Shown piece after piece: positions 1-4,944 of a stretch of 5,039 nucleotides of DNA. Position 1 is the stretch's first letter; each line of letters starts with the position of its first letter. Source of the stretch: an uncultured Eubacteriales bacterium (GTDB lineage: Bacteria; Bacillota; Clostridia; Peptostreptococcales; Anaerovoracaceae); the NCBI GenBank assembly GCA_902797405.1, contig CADBSP010000050.1:1-5039 (forward strand), read 5' to 3'. Both the position numbers and the translations under genes were made by a program. The notes beneath the pieces are model-generated. The model did no database searches and had not been told where the DNA came from. It saw only the letters and a program-made list of their open reading frames with translations.

Positions 1-726
1 CATGAGGATTATTCCGATGTAACGGCAAACAGAAGTATGGGCGAACTCGGAGATTTAAACAAAATGCTCTATACGTTCTATGGAGAAAAGGAGCTGAATT
101 ATCAGTACGATATTACGTTTAAGTATTCATATTCCGATGGATTTCAGAGTGTTGAAGATGGATTTATTGAGACAACAGGAGGAAAGGGAACCGGAACCCT
201 TCTTATGTTTAGGGATTCATTCGGAAATACCCTGATACCTTTTGTTGCAGATCAATACGAGAATGCCTGGTTCAGCAAAGGAATGCCTCATCCGCTGGAA
301 GCATATTTGGAAGAATATAATCCGGATTCCGTCATATTTGAGAAGGTCGAGAGGAATCTAGGTGACTATATAACCATGCCTCCTATTATTTCCGCTCCGG
401 AAGTAGAGGCTAAAGTGGCAGTAGACCCTGCGAACTCAGAAACAAATAATACTAATATTTTTATTCAATCTCTTGACTTCGATTTTAATTATTATAAGAT
501 AGGTGGGGAGATTGATGAATCCCTGTTGTCAGATTCCTCGGATATCATCGTAGAGGTAAATGGCAAGCAATATCATGCATTTCAAATAGACGATAATGGG
601 TATGAAATGTATATTAAGAAAGATAATATAGCCACCTTCCCTCTGGGCGTTAAGGTAATCGTTAACGATTCCGCAAACGCAATAATAGCAGGGGAGCAGG
701 TTCTAAATGAGAAGGATGTAAAATGA
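1..726 (+). CDS. C-terminal part of a probable SGNH/DHHW (AlgX/DltD-like) cell-surface protein, 5' truncated by window edge
   Basis: The reading frame is open from base 1, so 241 codons of a longer protein are visible; the in-frame ATG at 37 is probably internal. Fragment residues 68-76 contain LMFRDSFGN, and about 40 residues later comes VIFEKVERNL (111-120). This pair resembles the C-terminal blocks of the DHHW/AlgX/AlgJ branch of SGNH hydrolase-like proteins, where the Ser of the RDSF block (here fragment residue 73) would be the nucleophile. The partner Asp/His block would lie in the missing N-terminal part. Such proteins usually work outside the membrane with an MBOAT acyltransferase in polysaccharide acylation, so an MBOAT gene just upstream is expected (inference). 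From about fragment residue 125 a Pro-rich linker leads to an apparent beta-rich C-terminal domain that I do not recognise. The stop overlaps the next gene by four bases. Family assignment is from motif memory only. Confidence 0.66.
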   Translation, partial: HEDYSDVTANRSMGELGDLNKMLYTFYGEKELNYQYDITFKYSYSDGFQSVEDGFIETTGGKGTGTLLMFRDSFGNTLIPFVADQYENAWFSKGMPHPLEAYLEEYNPDSVIFEKVERNLGDYITMPPIISAPEVEAKVAVDPANSETNNTNIFIQSLDFDFNYYKIGGEIDESLLSDSSDIIVEVNGKQYHAFQIDDNGYEMYIKKDNIATFPLGVKVIVNDSANAIIAGEQVLNEKDVK

Positions 727-1715
727 TGAGAGTTAACAAAACAATCAAAGTTCTAATTATTACAATAGTAGTAATGATATCTATGGTATTTTCCGCCGGT
801 TGCGGAAAAAAGGCGGAAATATCTATAAAGGACGAGAGCGCGGTTACTGTTCTGGAAGTCAAGCTTCCGCAGACAGTAGATAAGATCCTTGAAGAAGCGG
901 ATATCCAGCTAAAAGAAGGCGACGTTGTGGATCCGAGTCTAGATACTAAACTAAGTGATGCTGCAGAAATCAAAATCTCCAGGAAGCATACTGTAGAACT
1001 CAACATCGGTGGAGAAAAGAAGAGTGTGGACATAGTTGGAGGAACCGTAGGGGATCTCCTTAACCAGGAAGGGATTAAACTTTCTGATAAACAAAAGATA
1101 AGCCACGAACTGAGTGACCCAATTACAGATAATATGTCCATAAGCATTTTTGAACTGGCGTCTGTGACATTGAAATATGATGGAAAGTCAGAGACTAAGT
1201 CAGTGGAAGCAGCCACGGTTGAAGAAGTAATCAAAGAAGCAGGCATTACCCTTGGTAAGGACGACAGGATTACACCTGAACTCACATCACAAATAACTGA
1301 CGGCATGGAAATAACCGTACTTAGAGTCACCACAGAAACCGTGACCGAGAAGGTAGAAATCGATTACGAGGTTGAGTATATTAACGACGATTCAATCTAT
1401 AAGGGATATCAGGAAGTTAGAACTGAGGGCGCTAAGGGAGAAAAGGAAATAACCTATACAATCACGAAGGTAGACGGTAAAGAAGAAAGTAAAAAAGCCA
1501 CGGAAGAAAAGGTGATTAAGGAGCCGGTTACGGAAGTTATCGCCCTTGGAACATATGAGGCGGAGCTACAGACAACAACAGAACCTGACTATAGCAGTGC
1601 TGACTCGGGACGCACGGTTGTATCAAAAACCGCATTCTATGATTGCGATGGTTCCGGACATGGTTATTATGAAATCGTCTATTCCGACGGAACTACGGAA
1701 TATGAGGAATTTTAA
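723..1715 (+). CDS. Lipoprotein with DUF348 (YabE-type) repeats and a G5 domain
   Basis: This is a 330-residue predicted lipoprotein. A Lys/Arg-containing N-terminus and a hydrophobic stretch (about 8-25) end in the lipobox-like SAGC, with Cys27 as the lipidation site. Three DUF348-like repeats follow (about 40-88, 89-146 and 147-203); the second and third show the pattern TV..(L/I)L/I..GI.L and an ending close to 'DGM.I.V.R'. A G5-like domain follows (about 205-277). In YabE/RpfB-type proteins these modules precede a catalytic 3D or lysozyme-like domain. Here there is only a short tail with DCDGSGHGYYE (308-318), so this is more likely a wall- or glycan-binding protein than a hydrolase. The start is supported by GAAGGA at 711-716, six bases before ATG 723, and by the ATGA overlap with the upstream stop, which suggests translational coupling. 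A second ATG at 726 is possible. The exact ligand is unknown. Confidence 0.85.
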   Translation: MMRVNKTIKVLIITIVVMISMVFSAGCGKKAEISIKDESAVTVLEVKLPQTVDKILEEADIQLKEGDVVDPSLDTKLSDAAEIKISRKHTVELNIGGEKKSVDIVGGTVGDLLNQEGIKLSDKQKISHELSDPITDNMSISIFELASVTLKYDGKSETKSVEAATVEEVIKEAGITLGKDDRITPELTSQITDGMEITVLRVTTETVTEKVEIDYEVEYINDDSIYKGYQEVRTEGAKGEKEITYTITKVDGKEESKKATEEKVIKEPVTEVIALGTYEAELQTTTEPDYSSADSGRTVVSKTAFYDCDGSGHGYYEIVYSDGTTEYEEF

Positions 1716-1802
1716 ATAGTATAATTTCGATAAAGCCAAATAAATGCTTGAGAAAAGGAATATAGAGTTTACCAATAAAGACATTCTTTACGGGGAGAAG
1801 AT

Positions 1803-2126
1803 ATGAGAATTAGAAAGAGAATGGGCAGCTTGCCTAATGACGATATAGACTTGATAACCAGGGTTTCGGATGCTTTAGCGCATCCAGTGAGGCTGGATCT
1901 CTTTAGATTCATATTGCAAAAGAACAAAAACATGGAGTTGGTTTGCACTTCGGACCTGGTTCAGAATTTTGACTATGCGCAGGCAACGATATCACAGCAT
2001 ATGAATAAACTATCGATTGCAGGATTGGTAAATACCAGGAGCAAGGACCGCCGCACGTATTATTTTGCTAACGTTCCTGTTCTGGCAGAATACCTGGAGG
2101 CAACAAAGAATTTTGCTCTGGTATAA
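1803..2126 (+). CDS. ArsR-family winged-helix transcriptional regulator
   Basis: A 107-residue protein of the size usual for ArsR/SmtB regulators, which are dimeric winged-helix DNA-binding proteins acting in the cytoplasm. The typical opening DALAHPVRLDLFRFIL is at 23-38, the recognition-helix region ATISQHMNKLSIAGLV at 61-76, and the wing KDRRTYYFAN at 81-90. The region that in metal sensors carries ELCVCDL reads MELVCTSDL here (44-52) with a single Cys48, so the classical two-Cys metal site is not present; the protein may sense something other than arsenite or cadmium, or use another mechanism. The start is supported by GGGGAG at 1792-1797, five bases before the ATG. It lies 87 bp after the G5 lipoprotein gene and 76 bp before the MBL-fold gene. 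Family assignment is firm; the effector and targets cannot be told from sequence. Confidence 0.9.
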   Translation: MRIRKRMGSLPNDDIDLITRVSDALAHPVRLDLFRFILQKNKNMELVCTSDLVQNFDYAQATISQHMNKLSIAGLVNTRSKDRRTYYFANVPVLAEYLEATKNFALV

Positions 2127-2145
2127 GCCATAGTTTGGCTGTGGC
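2127..2145 (+). other. Small hairpin directly after the ArsR-type gene
   Basis: GCCATAG (2127-2133) can pair with CTGTGGC (2139-2145) with one G-U pair and a five-base loop, immediately after the stop codon. No T-run follows, so it is not a convincing intrinsic terminator. It could be a weak 3' structure or chance. Confidence 0.25.
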
Positions 2146-2202
2146 GAATGGTATAAACCGACATTTGAGTTATTAAAGAAATCACATTCAAGAAGATTGT
2201 TC

Positions 2203-3063
2203 ATGGGGATAGATAAACCAAGAATTAAATTTTGCTCTTTTTCCAGCGGAAGCTCAGGGAATTGCTATTTAGTCGCAACAAACTCTGCGGCTATTTTAGT
2301 TGACGCGGGAACAACAGGAAAAAATGTTGTTTCAGGGCTGGGAAAATGCGGACTCATGCCAGGAGACATAGATGGGATATTTTTGACACATGAACATCAT
2401 GACCATGTTAGAGGACTCCCGGTAATATTAAAGGAAATAAGGAAGAACCTCTGCGAAGGAGGAAAGGACTTTCGTGTCTACGGAAGCTCGGGAACGATTG
2501 CAGCGACTGAGGAAAGACTTTTTGGAAAAATAGAATTATCGGATGCTAAGATAATTACGCCATCCTTAGATGAGATCATTATTGGGGACATGGTTATTAC
2601 CCCTTTTAGACTCTCCCACGATGCTGCAGAGCCCTATGGGTTTAGAATAGATTCACATGGAAAGAGTCTGGCGATAGTTACGGACACGGGATATGTAACG
2701 GACAGTATTTATAGAAACATCAAAGACGTGGATTTCCTGATCCTGGAATCCAATCATGAAAAAAATATTCTTCTAATGGGAAGATACCCATATCATCTAA
2801 AAACCAGAATCCTTGGGGATAAAGGACACCTGTCCAACGAAGCTGCAGGGGAAGCCCTGGGAAGAATATTGGGGAACAGGGCAGGAATCAAGGATGAACC
2901 TCTAAGGGTGCTTCTGGCGCACTTAAGTAAGGACAATAATACTCCGGAGATGGCGAGGATTACGGTTAACAATATTCTTTTTGAAAGTGACTACATGGAA
3001 GGAAGAGAATATACACTGGACGTCTTGGAGAGAGATATTGTAGGAGAGGTTTTCTACCTGTAA
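2203..3063 (+). CDS. MBL-fold metallo-hydrolase, YycJ/WalJ-like
   Basis: A 286-residue cytoplasmic metallo-beta-lactamase-fold protein. The opening FCSFSSGSSGNCYLV (10-24) is characteristic of the YycJ/WalJ group, whose members are around 260-270 residues and have been described as DNA exonucleases linked to the WalRK regulon. Metal ligands are visible: THEHHDH (62-68, the HxHxDH motif), His139 in LSHD, Asp161 in TDTG, and further His residues at 185 (ESNH), 209 (KGHLS) and 240 (LAHLSKDNNT). All expected positions look intact. ATG 2203 is chosen because the weak purine-rich AGAAG at 2191-2195 is seven bases upstream; an in-frame TTG at 2197 would add two residues but has no room for a ribosome binding site. 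No walRK genes are in view. Nuclease activity is inferred from family, and a generic hydrolase role remains possible. Confidence 0.88.
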   Translation: MGIDKPRIKFCSFSSGSSGNCYLVATNSAAILVDAGTTGKNVVSGLGKCGLMPGDIDGIFLTHEHHDHVRGLPVILKEIRKNLCEGGKDFRVYGSSGTIAATEERLFGKIELSDAKIITPSLDEIIIGDMVITPFRLSHDAAEPYGFRIDSHGKSLAIVTDTGYVTDSIYRNIKDVDFLILESNHEKNILLMGRYPYHLKTRILGDKGHLSNEAAGEALGRILGNRAGIKDEPLRVLLAHLSKDNNTPEMARITVNNILFESDYMEGREYTLDVLERDIVGEVFYL

Positions 3064-3123
3064 TTTATAAAGAGCATACGCAGAAGGAAATAAAGGCCTT
3101 GCGTGGAATGAAATAAAGATCGG

Positions 3124-3160
3124 AAAGGAAGTGCAAAAATATTTGCACTTCCTTTATTTT
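3124..3160 (+). terminator. Likely intrinsic terminator of the MBL-fold gene, overlapping an operator-like palindrome
   Basis: Arms AAAGGAAGTGCAAA (3124-3137) and TTTGCACTTCCTTT (3142-3155) are perfect complements of 14 bp around a four-base loop. The strand continues as T3-A-T4 (3153-3160). It begins 60 bases after the stop codon at 3063. The stem is AT-rich but long. The same bases contain the operator-like core and the -35 region described separately, so this DNA may have two jobs. Confidence 0.62.
3133..3146. promoter_or_regulatory. Operator-like palindrome GCAAA-N4-TTTGC upstream of the sigma-54 activator gene
   Basis: The core GCAAA-AATA-TTTGC is the same 14-bp pattern found twice upstream of the ord-like gene at 4633-4646 and 4655-4668. 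Its centre lies about 38 bp before the predicted transcription start of the activator gene and overlaps the -35 hexamer. Binding of the activator here would be expected to block its own promoter. This is inference from the shared motif and its position. Confidence 0.55.
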
Positions 3161-3171
3161 CGCGGTATAAT
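3143..3171 (+). promoter_or_regulatory. Predicted vegetative (sigma-A) promoter of the activator gene
   Basis: A consensus -10 hexamer TATAAT is at 3166-3171. At the optimal 17-bp spacing lies TTGCAC (3143-3148), which keeps only the TTG of the -35 consensus. Transcription would start near 3178, that is at or next to the ATG. No other good promoter is seen between 3064 and 3177. Confidence 0.6.
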
Positions 3172-3177
3172 TAGGAC

Positions 3178-4581
3178 ATGGATGAAAGAGGATATAAAAG
3201 AATAATTGAAGAACTTATAAAAATGCTGGATGAAGGAGTTTACATCGTGGACAAGGACGGCGTAGGCATATTTTATAATGAGGCCATGGCGACGATTGAG
3301 CAGATCAACATTAGCGATGTAGTGGGAAAGGAATATCATAAGGCTTTCCCGGGGGTTCCTTTAAGCGAAAGCACGATGTTCAGAGCATTGAAAAAAGGGC
3401 AAAAGACAGACATTTCAGAGCAGCATTATAAGAACCTGTATGGCAGGGAGGTTAATACGCTAAACGCGACTGCTCCCGTGGTTTCCGATGGCGAAATAAT
3501 TGCAGCTGTCGAGGTTGCTCGCGACATCACCGGAATAAAAACCATGAGCGATACCATCCTTAAGCTCCAAGAGGAAAAGCCAACGGGCTCAAAGGCTCCG
3601 GTTATGGGGCCGGTTATTAAAAAGTATACCTTTGATGATATTATCGGGGAAAACGACAGGTTCGAGGCAGCTATGGATAGAGCCAAGAAAGCTGCCGAAA
3701 ATTCGGCAACTGTCTTCATCTATGGAGAGACAGGAACAGGCAAGGAATTATTTGCGCAAAGTATTCACTGGGCAAGCGGAAGGAAGGATAAGCCGTTCCT
3801 GGCCCAGAACTGCGCAGCCCTTCCGGAAACTTTGCTGGAGGGAATTCTCTTTGGAACAGCAAAGGGCGGATTCACGGGAGCGATTGATAGAGCAGGACTG
3901 TTTGAACAGGCAAGCGGCGGAACTCTTCTCCTGGATGAAGTTAGCGCCATGCCTTATGATTTACAGGGAAAGCTACTCCGCGTACTTCAGGAGGAATATA
4001 TTCGCCGAGTTGGAGGAACCAAGGACATCCCTATAGATACCAGAATCATAGCCACTGTAAACGAGGATCCACAGAAGCTCATCGCAGAAGGGCGATTAAG
4101 GAAGGACCTTTATTACAGACTAAGTGTAGTGAATATTTCCATACCACCACTGAGAGCCAGAATGGATGACATTCCGCTACTTATTCAATATTTCCTGGAA
4201 TCCTGCAGTAAAAAACTAAACAAAGAAGTTTGGATGGTGGGTGAAAGAGCCCTTCAGAAGCTTGAGAGATACAATTATCCGGGAAATGTGAGAGAGTTGG
4301 AAAACATAATCATGGAAGGCGTATCCATGGCGGGAACGGAGCACGTGCTTGCGGAAAGATTTCTCCAGATACCGACCAGAGCCGAGGTAGTTGGTCCGGC
4401 TATTGAAAAATGGGACAGAAAGGCGCCTCTGCAGGATTATTTGGCGAGTTTGGAAAAAGAAATGATAAGGGAGTCGCTCTTGGATAATGGCGGAAATATC
4501 AGCAAAACTGCGGATGAGCTTGGAATAAAGAGACAGACGCTTCAGCATAAAATGAAGAAATACGGATTGAAGGAAGACTAG
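3178..4581 (+). CDS. Sigma-54-dependent activator with PAS sensor, AAA+ and Fis-type HTH domains (RocR/OrdR-like)
   Basis: A 467-residue enhancer-binding protein. A PAS domain (about 10-118; VYIVDKDGVGIFYNEA at 21-36, PVVSDGEIIAAVEVARDITG at 100-119) is followed by a linker and the sigma-54 interaction AAA+ domain (about 150-385). Visible motifs are Walker A GETGTGKE (183-190), the sigma-54 contact loop GGFTGA (230-235, usually GAFTGA), Walker B LLLDE (250-254), the Arg-finger region RKDLYYRL (308-315) and sensor II NYPGNVREL (366-374). A Fis-type helix-turn-helix ends the protein (about 437-464). Size and domain order match Bacillus RocR, which responds to ornithine or citrulline. With the ord-like gene downstream, ornithine or a related amino acid is the likely signal (inference). 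ATG 3178 fits the PAS start, but AGGA lies only one base upstream, so initiation may be leaderless; Met16 at 3223 is the next ATG and lacks a clear ribosome site. Pathway assignment rests on context. Confidence 0.93.
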   Translation: MDERGYKRIIEELIKMLDEGVYIVDKDGVGIFYNEAMATIEQINISDVVGKEYHKAFPGVPLSESTMFRALKKGQKTDISEQHYKNLYGREVNTLNATAPVVSDGEIIAAVEVARDITGIKTMSDTILKLQEEKPTGSKAPVMGPVIKKYTFDDIIGENDRFEAAMDRAKKAAENSATVFIYGETGTGKELFAQSIHWASGRKDKPFLAQNCAALPETLLEGILFGTAKGGFTGAIDRAGLFEQASGGTLLLDEVSAMPYDLQGKLLRVLQEEYIRRVGGTKDIPIDTRIIATVNEDPQKLIAEGRLRKDLYYRLSVVNISIPPLRARMDDIPLLIQYFLESCSKKLNKEVWMVGERALQKLERYNYPGNVRELENIIMEGVSMAGTEHVLAERFLQIPTRAEVVGPAIEKWDRKAPLQDYLASLEKEMIRESLLDNGGNISKTADELGIKRQTLQHKMKKYGLKED

Positions 4582-4629
4582 AATCGGGTTGGCACAAGAT
4601 ATAGAGAAAAAATGAAAAAATAAACAATT

Positions 4630-4649
4630 GGCGCAAATATATTTGCGCC
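4630..4649. promoter_or_regulatory. Upstream activator site 1: perfect 20-bp palindrome
   Basis: GGCGCAAATA followed by its exact reverse complement TATTTGCGCC. It contains the core GCAAA-TATA-TTTGC (4633-4646). Its centre is about 160 bp before the predicted sigma-54 transcription start, a usual distance for enhancer-binding protein sites. Binding by the upstream activator is inferred. Confidence 0.75.
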
Positions 4650-4654
4650 TAAAA

Positions 4655-4668
4655 GCAAAATTATTTGC
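4655..4668. promoter_or_regulatory. Upstream activator site 2: GCAAA-N4-TTTGC
   Basis: GCAAA-ATTA-TTTGC has the same core and spacing as site 1, but without the outer GC extension. Its centre is 22 bp from that of site 1, close to two helical turns, so two dimers would bind on the same face of the DNA, as expected for cooperative assembly of a sigma-54 activator. Confidence 0.65.
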
Positions 4669-4671
4669 ATC

Positions 4672-4698
4672 AAAAGTCTTGTTTATCAAGGCTTTTTT
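4672..4698 (+). terminator. Intrinsic terminator of the sigma-54 activator gene
   Basis: AAAAGTCTTG (4672-4681) pairs with CAAGGCTTTT (4687-4696) with one G-U pair and a five-base loop, running into six Ts (4693-4698). It lies 90 bases after the stop codon at 4581. It would separate the activator transcript from the ord-like operon, leaving the latter to its own sigma-54 promoter. Confidence 0.75.
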
Positions 4699-4775
4699 AA
4701 TGCGTTAAAGCATAAAATCATCTTTGAGGCCTGTAATATCAACGCCTTCAGGAAGGAGTGGATTTTTTCCGCAGT

Positions 4776-4790
4776 TGGCACGGTCTTTGC
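4776..4790 (+). promoter_or_regulatory. Sigma-54 (-24/-12) promoter of the ord-like gene
   Basis: TGGCAC (4776-4781), five bases, TTGC (4787-4790), in the wider context TTGGCACG-N4-TTGCT. This matches the consensus YTGGCACG-N4-TTGCW at every defined position, with exactly ten bases between the invariant GG and GC. Transcription is expected to start around 4801-4803. The gene just upstream encodes a matching sigma-54 activator, and two activator-type palindromes lie 100-160 bp upstream. Confidence 0.93.
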
Positions 4791-4809
4791 TTTATATATT
4801 AGATAGTTG

Positions 4810-4825
4810 GTGCTCTACTGAGCAC
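4810..4825 (+). other. Hairpin near the 5' end of the predicted ord leader
   Basis: GTGCTC (4810-4815) and GAGCAC (4820-4825) form a perfect six-base stem with loop TACT, starting about eight bases after the predicted transcription start. It lacks a T-run, so it is not a terminator. It may stabilise the 5' end of the mRNA, or be chance. The rest of the leader, to 4944, shows no riboswitch or attenuator that I recognise. Confidence 0.4.
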
Positions 4826-4931
4826 ATAAAATTGAATCTATTTATTTCTGAAAACACAAGGACTTATTTGCTTGGAACTGCTTATGGGTAGAAAACAGGT
4901 TAAAAGCGGTAAAGAATTGTAAAAGAATGAA

Positions 4932-4937
4932 AAGGAG
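4932..4937 (+). promoter_or_regulatory. Ribosome binding site of the ord-like gene
   Basis: AAGGAG sits seven bases before ATG 4945. It is strong and ideally spaced, and it fixes the start of the truncated downstream gene. Confidence 0.88.
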
Positions 4938-4944
4938 AAAGATT

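Larger units (their letters stand above)
4582..4944. other. 363-bp regulatory intergenic region between activator and ord-like gene
   Basis: No gene is seen here on either strand. In order it holds two tandem palindromic activator-type sites (4630-4668), an intrinsic terminator for the activator gene (4672-4698), about 75 bp of unremarkable AT-rich sequence, a sigma-54 promoter (4776-4790), and a leader of about 140 bases with a small hairpin (4810-4825) and a ribosome binding site (4932-4937). No vegetative promoter of good quality was found for the downstream gene. Confidence 0.85.

Noticed and set aside
662..1333. Long open frame on the minus strand opposite the G5 lipoprotein gene
   Set aside because: It is antisense to a well-supported gene, Ser/Leu/Thr-rich as expected for a shadow of an acidic/Lys-rich protein, and shows no domain.
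1720..1725. TATAAT after the G5 lipoprotein gene as a promoter for the ArsR-type gene
   Set aside because: No acceptable -35 hexamer at 16-18 bp; the match alone is expected in AT-rich sequence.
1776..1790. TAAAG-N5-CTTTA inverted repeat just before the ArsR-type ribosome site, as a possible ArsR operator
   Set aside because: Only five bases per arm, with no extension and no second copy in the window; too weak to call.
2120..2157. Direct repeat GGTATAA around the hairpin after the ArsR-type gene
   Set aside because: Seven AT-rich bases repeated once is readily explained by chance; there is no sign of a mobile element or CRISPR array in the window.
4589..4604. TTGGCAC at 4589-4595, resembling a second sigma-54 -24 element just after the activator gene
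   Set aside because: At the required spacing the -12 element reads ATAG instead of TTGC, and the invariant GC is missing.
4216..4689. Minus-strand open frame opposite the 3' end of the activator gene
   Set aside because: It covers the conserved HTH coding sequence of the activator and the regulatory palindromes, has no recognisable domain, and has no convincing ribosome site.
4751..4800. GGAAGGA followed by GTG at 4758 as a small coding region
   Set aside because: There is no spacing between the purine tract and the GTG, the frame closes after 14 codons, and it overlaps the sigma-54 promoter.
4864..4871. TTATTTGC in the ord leader, like one half of the activator palindrome
   Set aside because: No matching GCAAA half at the right distance, and it lies downstream of the predicted transcription start.
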